From an uncultured Pseudodesulfovibrio sp. (GTDB lineage Bacteria; Desulfobacterota; Desulfovibrionia; Desulfovibrionales; Desulfovibrionaceae), in the NCBI RefSeq assembly GCF_963677845.1, contig NZ_OY782498.1, positions 816,001-880,000 on the forward strand: 64,000 nt of DNA. The letters are read 5' to 3'. The first letter of the stretch is position 1. The number at the start of each line of letters is the position of its first letter. Of this stretch, positions 8,438 to 15,449 are shown piece by piece. A program made the translations under genes and the position numbers. A model generated the notes under the pieces. The model did no database searches, was not told the DNA's origin, and worked only from the letters and a program-made list of their open reading frames with translations.

Positions 8438-9211
8438 ATGATCAGCAGTAATATTGATCCTCGTCTGGCAGCCCAACAGGCTGATACCAAAGACCTCATT
8501 CGTTTCAAGCAGGAGATGGATGGCCTGAAGAAGCGGCTTTCTGAAGGTGTGGATACCAAGGAGCAGCAACTCAAGAAAGCGTGTCAGAATTTTGAGGCCG
8601 TGTTTATCGGCAAGCTCTGGCAACAGATGAAGCAGTCTGTTCCCAAGGAAGGCTATCTGCATTCCAAACAGGAAGACAGTTATATGGGTATGTTTGATAA
8701 AGAATTCTCCGAAAAGATGGCTCAAGCCGGTGGAATCGGTCTGGCAGACGTCATTTTTTCTCAGCTCAGTGAGAAACTCAAAGAAACCAGTAAAACGACA
8801 TTGGCCGGTGGTGTTGATATAAAGCCATTGGTGCCTCAACCCATTACTCTGGGCAAGCAGGGAGGTGGCATCTCTTTGCAGCAGGAACCGAAAGGCATGA
8901 CACTGGAAGATTGGGGTGGAACCGAGGATGTCAGTTCTGCTGGCGGTAATCGTCTCGATCCACAGATGACCAGTGAGCAGATTGCAGCAGGATTGTTGGG
9001 TAAGTCTTCCCGTCCAGTTTTGAGTGATATGGAAGTGCAGGCAAAACTGGATGATTTGGCCCGTCGACTTGAAGCTGACAGAATTCGCGATGGACTGCTT
9101 GGCAACGGCAGTCGTGTCAGGAAGCCCGGCAGTACCGGGGATGGTTATGAAATTCAAAGCCGTGATGAGCAGGATGGTGGTATTGGCCGGAAACTTGCAG
9201 AAATAGGGTGA
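8438..9211 (+). CDS. flgJ: Rod-binding protein, FlgJ N-terminal domain type (no muramidase domain)
   Basis: The 257-residue protein carries the FlgJ rod-capping domain in residues 45-115: ACQNFEAVFIGKLWQQMKQS, then the MGMFDKEFSEKMAQAGGIGLAD block in parts. The remaining 140 residues are Gly/Asp/Arg-rich and show no glucosaminidase motif, so unlike E. coli FlgJ it cannot itself cut peptidoglycan. The start at 8438 (ATG just after the flgI TAG) is preferred over an in-frame ATG inside flgI because a GGAGG lies about 10 bases upstream. A separate lytic enzyme must open the wall for the rod. Confidence 0.85.
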   Translation: MISSNIDPRLAAQQADTKDLIRFKQEMDGLKKRLSEGVDTKEQQLKKACQNFEAVFIGKLWQQMKQSVPKEGYLHSKQEDSYMGMFDKEFSEKMAQAGGIGLADVIFSQLSEKLKETSKTTLAGGVDIKPLVPQPITLGKQGGGISLQQEPKGMTLEDWGGTEDVSSAGGNRLDPQMTSEQIAAGLLGKSSRPVLSDMEVQAKLDDLARRLEADRIRDGLLGNGSRVRKPGSTGDGYEIQSRDEQDGGIGRKLAEIG

Positions 9212-9284
9212 AGGAAAGCTTCCTGATTGTAAGAAAAAGTTAAGATTTGTTTTGATTTAAACAAGTTATGTAAGGGAGAGGGGT

Positions 9285-9767
9285 ATGAAGCTCCGTCTGA
9301 TAGAGGAAAATTTGGTCCGGCAGAACAAGGCAACAATGCTTTTGCTCATTTTGCTTGAGGAAGAATTTTCCCGCCTTGGTCAACTCAAGCCCCAATCGGT
9401 TTCTCAGATCGAGTTGTCCATTCAGGAACTGATGCGGCAGATCGTGGCCGAACGGTATTCTTTGCGTAAATTGATAGGTGGGGTTGATCCCGAGGCCCAA
9501 AAAGTCGCGGAACTTTATCCCCATATGGAAGAGTCCATGGCTGAAAATTGTCAGGAAATGATAAAGCGGCTGGATACAACAGAGCAAAAATGTGCTGTTC
9601 AGGCCGCCAAGAATAATGAAATGGCCATGGCTTTGTTTGATCAGAGCAAAGGTTTGCTTGATTTTATGCACAATCAGATCAAGCCCAAGAATACTTCTGC
9701 ATATGCCCGCTCCGGGCGTTTTGCTCAGGCTCCAAGCAACGCTCGGCTTTTGTCTGGGAGGATGTAA
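9285..9767 (+). CDS. flgN: FlgN-like flagellar export chaperone
   Basis: Helical, charged protein of 160 residues placed directly before flgK, with its TAA touching the flgK ATG. FlgN chaperones FlgK and FlgL to the export gate. Sequence support is modest: the pattern LLILLEEEFSRL near residue 22 and ELMRQIVAERYSLRKLI are consistent with the FlgN fold (long antiparallel helices). Position and size make FlgN the best reading. A GGGAGAGG precedes the ATG. Confidence 0.72.
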   Translation: MKLRLIEENLVRQNKATMLLLILLEEEFSRLGQLKPQSVSQIELSIQELMRQIVAERYSLRKLIGGVDPEAQKVAELYPHMEESMAENCQEMIKRLDTTEQKCAVQAAKNNEMAMALFDQSKGLLDFMHNQIKPKNTSAYARSGRFAQAPSNARLLSGRM

Positions 9768-11906
9768 ATGTCCTTTGGTGCCAATTCCATTCTCGACATG
9801 GGCCGATGGGCTTTGTTTGCATCGCAGACACAGCTCCAAGTTACCGGTCAGAATATTGCCAACGTTAATACTGAAGGGTATTCGCGTCGGTCTGTCGTGT
9901 TGGAAGAAGGCCAGTACATTGATTACGCCCCTGGTCAGCTTGGAACCGGTGTGGTTGCCAAGGAAGTTGTTCGGCATTTTGATGACATGGTTGAGGCCAT
10001 GTATCTTCAGCAGTCCTCCCTTACAGACAAGTGGGGCAACTTGTGGGAACAGCTCAAGTCTGTGGAAAATCTGCTCAATGAGTCCAGCGGCTCAGGTGTC
10101 AGTGATTCCCTGTCTAAATATTTCAATTCATGGAACGAAGTTTCCCAGCGCCCTGACAACTATGGTGCACGTCAAACTGTGTTGAACGATGCCGCTACAC
10201 TGATTTCTACCTTGAAGCAGGTGGATACCGATCTTACATTGATGCAGGAACGCATTAATAATGATGTATCCGCTCAGGTCGATGAAGCCAACAAACTCAT
10301 GGAAGAGATCGCTTCCCTTAACAAGGAAATTCAGGTCCACAATATTGAGGGGCAGAACAACGCCAATGCCCTGTTTGACGAGCGAGCCAGAAAGGTCCGT
10401 GCTTTGGCCAAATTGGTGGACGTCAAAACCATTGACAACGGTGGAGGCGAGTTCACGGTTATGACCCAGGCTGGGCAGACTTTGGTTGATGGCGAAAGTC
10501 ATTTCTCTCTGGAGTTTAATTCCGCAGTCAAGACAGAGGATTTGCGTCCTGATTCGACTTTTGCTGGCAATGTGTATTTTGATGGGAATGATGACTACGA
10601 ATATACGATTGAATTTGTGGCTTCCAGTTCCGGGTCCAATTTGGCAGGGCAGGTAACGAGTGGAAGTAATGCCGCACAATTCAGGGTTTCTCTTGATGGT
10701 GGTGTGACCTGGTTAGCTAATGAGGACGGCAGTGAACGCCATTTTGCTGCTCGTGATTATGATAGCCGTGTCAATGTGGAAGGGCTTCAGATCTGGTTCG
10801 GTTCCGACACCAATTCAAAGGGGACGCCCTCGGGAACATTTGAAAAGGGTGATCGATATATTATCAGCCCACATCAGGGGCTGTATTGGGTGCAGAATAC
10901 ATCCAATGTAGAAGAAATTACCCCACAACAGCATTTCAATGGCGAAGAAAATACACGGCGTTTGACCGGCGGTTCCATTGCAGCTCTTTTGACTTTCCGT
11001 GACACCTACGTGGGTAAGTATCGTTCCAAGCTGGACGAACTGGCCCGAACCGTTGTTTGGGAAACCAACCGTAGACACAGTCAGGGTGCAGGACTTCAGA
11101 CTTTTACGACCCTCGATGGTACGTATCATGTGGACTATACGGACAAAGCTTTGGCGAGTGATTCTACAGGCCTCGCTTTTGGAGACAAGCTCCAGTCCGG
11201 TAGTTCCTTTGTATATGTTTATGATGAATCTACCGGATTGCTGGCCTCTTCCGCAGCGCTTGATTTCGATGGTAATGGCGGAACATTCAACCCCGCTATT
11301 CACACATTGGAAGACGTCGTGACAGCTTTTGACAATACGTATGGCGGCAGAATCAAGGCCTCCATTGTCAACAACAAGATTCGTCTGGAAGCTTCGGATG
11401 GGTATTCCTTTGCATTCGGTACTGATTCAGCCGGATTGTATGCGGCCCTTGGTATCAATACATTTTTTAAGGGCGAAACTCCCAAAGATATGCTGATCAA
11501 TGAAAAGGTGTCGGGTGATCTCGATTATCTGGCCACTGGGCATGTCAATGGTTCAGGTGAAATGAACTCGGGTGATAATGCCACCGCTTTGGCCATGTAT
11601 AAGCTGCGGGAAGCGCAAGTGACCATGCACACAGCCCATGAAGGGGCAACCACTCAGTCCATTCTGGATTATTACAACGGTATTGTAGGCAATGTTGGTT
11701 CTGATACCAATCGGGCAGAATTCAACAAGAATTTTTTTGGAACTTTGTCCAATGATCTGAATGAGCGACAACAGCAGGTTTCAGGTGTGAACCTGGATGA
11801 GGAAATGAGCGACCTTGTCAAGTATCAGGCTTCGTACACGGCTGCTGCCAAGCTTATCTCCACGGCTGATCAGATGCTGCAAACGATTTTGTCACTCAAG
11901 CCGTAA
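9768..11906 (+). CDS. flgK: Flagellar hook-associated protein 1, FlgK
   Basis: FlgK joins hook and filament. The 712-residue protein has the N-terminal hook/rod motif QLQVTGQNIANVNTEGYSRR (residues 23-42). The C terminus is the matching helix with GVNLDEEMSDLVKYQASYTA and AAKLISTADQMLQTILSLK. It is longer than E. coli FlgK (about 547) because of extra surface-exposed middle domains. One of these carries a SLDGGVTW motif near residue 308 that is echoed in FlgL. The start overlaps nothing but directly follows the flgN-like stop, so translation is probably coupled. Confidence 0.95.
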   Translation: MSFGANSILDMGRWALFASQTQLQVTGQNIANVNTEGYSRRSVVLEEGQYIDYAPGQLGTGVVAKEVVRHFDDMVEAMYLQQSSLTDKWGNLWEQLKSVENLLNESSGSGVSDSLSKYFNSWNEVSQRPDNYGARQTVLNDAATLISTLKQVDTDLTLMQERINNDVSAQVDEANKLMEEIASLNKEIQVHNIEGQNNANALFDERARKVRALAKLVDVKTIDNGGGEFTVMTQAGQTLVDGESHFSLEFNSAVKTEDLRPDSTFAGNVYFDGNDDYEYTIEFVASSSGSNLAGQVTSGSNAAQFRVSLDGGVTWLANEDGSERHFAARDYDSRVNVEGLQIWFGSDTNSKGTPSGTFEKGDRYIISPHQGLYWVQNTSNVEEITPQQHFNGEENTRRLTGGSIAALLTFRDTYVGKYRSKLDELARTVVWETNRRHSQGAGLQTFTTLDGTYHVDYTDKALASDSTGLAFGDKLQSGSSFVYVYDESTGLLASSAALDFDGNGGTFNPAIHTLEDVVTAFDNTYGGRIKASIVNNKIRLEASDGYSFAFGTDSAGLYAALGINTFFKGETPKDMLINEKVSGDLDYLATGHVNGSGEMNSGDNATALAMYKLREAQVTMHTAHEGATTQSILDYYNGIVGNVGSDTNRAEFNKNFFGTLSNDLNERQQQVSGVNLDEEMSDLVKYQASYTAAAKLISTADQMLQTILSLKP

Positions 11907-11921
11907 CGAGAGGGAACTGGA

Positions 11922-13577
11922 ATGCGCGTAACGCAACAAATGCTTTTTGACAGGTATGTCTTCAACTTGAATTCGTCGTTGACGGAGTTGATGGACCTGA
12001 ACGTCAAGGCCCAGACCCAGAAACGGATCAATAAGCCGAGTGATGATCCCACTGGCATGACCCGAATTCTTGACCATCGTGATACTTTACGTTCTTTGGA
12101 ACAGTATAACGAGAATATTTCCACAGCCAAGGGATGGCTTGGGAGCGCCGATGAATCGTTGATGCAGGTATCCACCATCCTGACTCGTGCCAAGGAACTT
12201 GCTGAACAGGTGGCAACCGGTACTGTTGACGCGAATAACCGTGAACAGGTTAGCTACGAAATGCGGTCCCTGTTCGAACAGTTGATCGGTCTCGCCAACT
12301 CTGACTTCGAAGGCAAATCTATTTTTGCCGGTCACAAGGTGAACGATTCTGCATTCAAAGAGATTATGTGGCTGACAACCAATGACGAGGACTTTGGCAC
12401 CAATGCCGATTTCACGGTCAATGGTTCTTCCGAGTCAACAGTCCTTGTACAATATTTTGATACGACTGGCGCTACGGCTGTTGGCGGCAATATGAATTTG
12501 TCTGATCCCAACCTTGGCATTCGATATTCCACCGATGGTGGTGATACGTGGCAGAACGATGGAACCATGACAGGCAACACCTTGAATCTGCCTCAGAGTG
12601 GCACCAGTGTGACTTTTGCCAATGATCCGCAGATCAAGGTCAACCATCAGACTGATCCTTCTGTTTCGGATGGCACCTGGATGTGGATACGTCCTTCGGT
12701 GCAGTATTTGGGTGATGATGACGATCCGCCGCCACAGGTTGATGCGATGGGGCCGGGGTCAAATCAAATCAAGGGAAGTGCTTCCGGTTCATTCCTTGAT
12801 ACCAATGTAACGGTTCGTATTGATAATACGTCAGCCGTGACAATGGATGAAGATATAGAATATTCCTACAGCATGGACGGCGGTATCAATTGGGTGACCG
12901 GCAATGTGGCCCCAGCTGATTCCACGGCCAGCAACGCCGTACTGAGTGTGGCAAACGGTGGAATTCTGACTCTGAGCAACGCTGGATCAAATGTGCTTGA
13001 ACCGGGACAGCAGTATGTCATTCGTCCCAGAAGCGCCGCCATTAAGCTGGATGTCTCGTCCAGTGAACAGGTGCAAGTCAACTCCGTGGGTAAGGATATT
13101 TTTGGTGGGATCTATATGGATCCTGATAATATTCTTGCATCAAATGGCTCCATTGTGCCTTTGTCCAGTATGAGTGGTAGCCGTGTATTCCATGATTCCA
13201 ATGGCTCCAAAATGGGATTGACTATTCAGGGCGATGACGAAGTCTCACAGAATCTTTTTGAAGTTATGGGCAATCTGGTCGCTTTTGCCGAAACCAATAA
13301 TCAAACAGGGTGTCAGCAGTCTCTTGCCAATTTGAAAAAGGTGCAGGAGCATGTCATGAATTCTGTTGCGGAGATTGGCGGGCGAGAGAACAGGTTGACG
13401 GTCAGCAAGGGGATTTTGGATGGGTTGAAGCTCAATGAGGATTCCTTGATCAGTTCCATCGAAGACGCGGATGTGTCGGAATTGATGACCCAACTGGCCC
13501 AGCAGCAGATTGTGTACGAGTCTGTTTTGCGCTCCACATCCATGATTATGCAGCTTAATCTGGGTAAGTTTATCTAG
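11922..13577 (+). CDS. flgL: Flagellar hook-associated protein 3, FlgL
   Basis: FlgL, the second hook-filament junction protein, starts MRVTQQMLFDRYVFNLNSSL and has the flagellin-like N-terminal coiled coil (RINKPSDDPTGMTRILDHRD). The C-terminal helix carries SELMTQLAQQQIVYESVLRS. Length is 551 residues against about 317 in E. coli. The excess lies in a central domain (about 150-420) that holds two DGG-x-x-W motifs (STDGGDTW near 203 and SMDGGINW near 316). A GAGGGA site precedes the ATG, 15 bp after flgK. Confidence 0.94.
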   Translation: MRVTQQMLFDRYVFNLNSSLTELMDLNVKAQTQKRINKPSDDPTGMTRILDHRDTLRSLEQYNENISTAKGWLGSADESLMQVSTILTRAKELAEQVATGTVDANNREQVSYEMRSLFEQLIGLANSDFEGKSIFAGHKVNDSAFKEIMWLTTNDEDFGTNADFTVNGSSESTVLVQYFDTTGATAVGGNMNLSDPNLGIRYSTDGGDTWQNDGTMTGNTLNLPQSGTSVTFANDPQIKVNHQTDPSVSDGTWMWIRPSVQYLGDDDDPPPQVDAMGPGSNQIKGSASGSFLDTNVTVRIDNTSAVTMDEDIEYSYSMDGGINWVTGNVAPADSTASNAVLSVANGGILTLSNAGSNVLEPGQQYVIRPRSAAIKLDVSSSEQVQVNSVGKDIFGGIYMDPDNILASNGSIVPLSSMSGSRVFHDSNGSKMGLTIQGDDEVSQNLFEVMGNLVAFAETNNQTGCQQSLANLKKVQEHVMNSVAEIGGRENRLTVSKGILDGLKLNEDSLISSIEDADVSELMTQLAQQQIVYESVLRSTSMIMQLNLGKFI

Positions 13578-13637
13578 GTGAAACGCTTTACTAAAGTACA
13601 TCCGTAATGTAGTCGGCACAGAAGTTTCGCGTGATGC

Positions 13638-13663
13638 GGACAATTCGAAGGAAATAATTAGGA
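13638..13663 (+). promoter_or_regulatory. Cluster of GGA motifs in the csrA leader, candidate CsrA autoregulatory site
   Basis: Three GGA triplets lie within 26 bases directly before the csrA start (13638-13640, 13650-13652, 13661-13663), and the last overlaps the ribosome-binding site. CsrA recognises A-N-GGA in leaders and commonly represses its own mRNA. This is a pattern match only. Confidence 0.4.
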
Positions 13664-13668
13664 ACCAC

Positions 13669-13911
13669 ATGTTGATACTGACCCGGAGACCGGGAGAAAG
13701 CCTTTATCTGGGCGATAATATCAAGCTGAAGATCCTGAGTGTTCAGGGAAAGCAGATAAAAATCGGCCTGGATGTACCCGAAGACATGACTGTCTATCGG
13801 GAAGAGGTGTATCTTAAGATCAAGGAACAGAACAAGCAGGCGCTGGAGATTAGTCAGCAGGACCTGCTCGCGGCGGCTGCGCTATGGCAAAAGAAAGAAC
13901 ACAAAAAATAA
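13669..13911 (+). CDS. csrA: Carbon storage regulator / translational repressor CsrA
   Basis: 80-residue RNA-binding protein beginning [20 protein letters not shown] with the family core [20 protein letters not shown] and [18 protein letters not shown]. CsrA binds GGA motifs near ribosome sites and, in bacteria with FliW, represses flagellin translation until FliW titrates it. The extended C-terminal tail ([15 protein letters not shown]) is of the kind seen in species that carry FliW, which binds an extended CsrA C terminus. The next gene is fliW and overlaps it, which fits the CsrA-FliW-flagellin switch. Confidence 0.96.
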   Translation: MLILTRRPGESLYLGDNIKLKILSVQGKQIKIGLDVPEDMTVYREEVYLKIKEQNKQALEISQQDLLAAAALWQKKEHKK

Positions 13912-14330
13912 TGACGCGACTGGGCGAGCGAGAAGTCAGCTCCGAAGGTATCATTTATTTCCCCCGGGGACTCGTGGGGCTTGAAGACAAACGCGAGTTT
14001 GCACTTTTGAGCGTTAAGAGCGATGACTCTCCTTTTCTGTTGCTGCAGTGCATAACAGATCCGGGACTTGGTCTCCTTGTGGCAGACCCTTATTCATTTC
14101 TTGATGATTATGATGTGAAGATTGAAAATATTGACCGTAAGGCTCTCAAAGTCGATAATATCCGTCAATTGGCAATACTGGTAACGGTGACCATTCCACA
14201 AGCCAAACCCGAAGACACTACTCTGAACCTTCAGGGGCCGATTGTCATCAACACCGAGGCAAGAATAGGTCTTCAGGTTCCACAGACCGAAGCCGGGTAT
14301 CCCACGCACTTCAATCCGATTAAGGGCTAA
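13884..14330 (+). CDS. fliW: Flagellar assembly factor FliW
   Basis: FliW binds CsrA and relieves its repression of flagellin translation. The core motif is [20 protein letters not shown], matching the family FP-x-GL-x-G pattern, followed by [17 protein letters not shown]. Two starts are possible: ATG 13884, which overlaps csrA by 28 bp, or ATG 13911, whose A is the last base of the csrA stop (TAATG). The longer form is listed because it supplies a few residues before the first beta strand. The shorter one is equally compatible with translational coupling. Length is 148 or 139 residues. Confidence 0.93.
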   Translation: MAKERTQKIMTRLGEREVSSEGIIYFPRGLVGLEDKREFALLSVKSDDSPFLLLQCITDPGLGLLVADPYSFLDDYDVKIENIDRKALKVDNIRQLAILVTVTIPQAKPEDTTLNLQGPIVINTEARIGLQVPQTEAGYPTHFNPIKG

Positions 14331-14355
14331 ATAAGCCGATTAATTTCTTTACAAG

Positions 14356-14664
14356 CTAAACGAGAAGATCGAGGTCGTCACGAATGAGATTCGCGGCGGC
14401 CTTTTTCAGGTCCGGTTTGTAGGAGCCGTCCTGAACCTGTCTTTTGAGTTCATCCACCTTTTTGCGGCGGACATCAGGTGCGTCGTTTGCCGTCTGGAGG
14501 GCTGCGCCCCGCAGTCGACCTTCGGAGGACAGGACTACACGATCAGCAGCTTCGCCGGAATTCTTGGTAGCTTCCTGGGTGCGCTGTGGATCCTTGGCCT
14601 GTGGCCGTTCGATCTTCTTGTTTGCGTAAGGGTTTTGATCCCCTACAATGTTCTTGATAACCAT
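14356..14664 (-). CDS. flgM: Anti-sigma-28 factor FlgM
   Basis: FlgM holds sigma-28 (FliA) inactive until the hook is finished and FlgM is exported. The 102-residue protein has a disordered, charged N terminus and the C-terminal FlgM region: DRVVLSSEGRLRG, VDELKRQVQDGSYKPDLKKA and AANLIRDDLDLLV. It is transcribed against fliW (26 bp between stops) and follows the DVU0524-family gene by 27 bp on the same strand. It is therefore probably expressed from the sigma-28-like promoter at 15129-15155, a feedback loop typical of flgM. Confidence 0.92.
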   Translation of the reverse strand: MVIKNIVGDQNPYANKKIERPQAKDPQRTQEATKNSGEAADRVVLSSEGRLRGAALQTANDAPDVRRKKVDELKRQVQDGSYKPDLKKAAANLIRDDLDLLV

Positions 14665-14691
14665 GACATTCCTCCCGTGTATACGGGCCTA

Positions 14692-15102
14692 TCAAAGCAT
14701 GGTGTCGTCCACCTTTGACAATGTTATTTCCCACAAGCGGCGCATGACCTTGTTCCTTTCGGAACCCTCAATGTCACGCGGACCACTTTGTGTCTCTTTC
14801 AATATCTGAACGTCGCCGCCTTCAAGGGGATACTCGAAGATGTATCGACATCCGAATTCCCGTTCAAGCTGGATAAGAACAGCTTCAACCACCGGGGATG
14901 GTTCGGAGTTGACGATCAGGTTTTCAATGACCTCGTGTGCAATGCGCTCTACCAATTCGCGGCGCTTTGCCTGCTTGGCGATGTCATCCATTGGTTCGAC
15001 ATCACCCATTGCCTGCCGGAAACGTGCTAGACGTTTCGCGCTCGTAAGTTGCTTCCCATAGGTTCGCAACATATTTCGAACATTGGCAGACGATACATTC
15101 AC
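14692..15102 (-). CDS. DVU0524 family FlgM-associated protein
   Basis: 136-residue protein upstream of flgM on the same strand. The gene pair with flgM is the hallmark of the DVU0524 family found in Desulfovibrio relatives. Visible sequence: a basic N-terminal helix (MRNMLRTYGKQLTSAKRLAR in part), a charged helix RRELVERIAHEVIENLIV, and FGCRYIFEYPLEGGDVQI near residue 85. No enzyme motif or signal peptide is present. Its function is unknown; position behind a sigma-28-type promoter suggests a late flagellar role, perhaps with FlgM. Confidence 0.82.
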   Translation of the reverse strand: MNVSSANVRNMLRTYGKQLTSAKRLARFRQAMGDVEPMDDIAKQAKRRELVERIAHEVIENLIVNSEPSPVVEAVLIQLEREFGCRYIFEYPLEGGDVQILKETQSGPRDIEGSERNKVMRRLWEITLSKVDDTML

Positions 15103-15128
15103 GGTTTTTTTCCTTTCCTTAATTGTTA

Positions 15129-15155
15129 GAATCGACTGCTGTAAAAAAAACTTTA
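15129..15155 (-). promoter_or_regulatory. Sigma-28 (FliA) type promoter for the DVU0524-family gene and flgM
   Basis: Minus strand: TAAAGTTT (15155-15148), 11 bases, GTCGATTC (15136-15129). The -35 equals the FliA consensus and the -10 matches GCCGATAA at five of eight positions with the exact spacer. The predicted start lies about 20 bases before the ATG at 15102. Confidence 0.7.
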
Positions 15156-15192
15156 GGGTGAAACCGGGAAAAAATCTAGAAAATCACTTTTC

Positions 15193-15218
15193 AAATTCGG
15201 GTTGAAAATGCCGAATTT
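15193..15218. repeat. Inverted repeat in the intergenic region
   Basis: Perfect 8-bp arms AAATTCGG and CCGAATTT separated by 10 bases, between the sigma-28 promoter (minus) and the sigma-70 promoter (plus). It could be a protein-binding dyad or a weak hairpin; nothing decides between these. Confidence 0.4.
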
Positions 15219-15227
15219 TAGAAAAGG

Positions 15228-15256
15228 TTGAATGTTTTTGTAAGATTAACTATAAA
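15228..15256 (+). promoter_or_regulatory. Sigma-70 promoter for the DUF89-like gene
   Basis: TTGAAT (15228-15233), 17-bp spacer, TATAAA (15251-15256). It gives a leader of about 190 bases before the likely ATG at 15450. That leader holds a weak hairpin (AAAGG/CCTTT, 15335-15350) and the short leader ORF at 15382. Confidence 0.5.
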
Positions 15257-15381
15257 TTTTTTGATGCTATGACCCATAAGAAAAAAATCGATTATTTACA
15301 AATTAAATGATTTTTAGGTGTTTTTTCTCCTATGAAAGGTTCAATCCTTTTTGCTTTATTCTTCTTTGCAAGGAGGGTGAC

Positions 15382-15435
15382 ATGGGGGCGGTGGTCAGGC
15401 ATTGTATCAGGGACTTGAGAAACATGGAAATTTGA
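15382..15435 (+). CDS. Short leader ORF (17 codons) with a strong ribosome site
   Basis: ATG at 15382 is preceded by AAGGAGGGTGA, the best ribosome-binding site in the area. It encodes MGAVVRHCIRDLRNMEI and then stops, overlapping the front of the next frame. It may be a leader peptide that couples translation to the following gene, or the true N terminus of that gene separated by a frameshift. No homology is recognised. Confidence 0.35.
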   Translation: MGAVVRHCIRDLRNMEI

Positions 15436-15449
15436 CCAACGAGGTGAAC

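Noticed and set aside
13578-13668. Sigma-28 or sigma-54 promoter before csrA
   Set aside because: A GGCAC and a TAAAG occur, but the -12 or -10 partners are at the wrong spacing.
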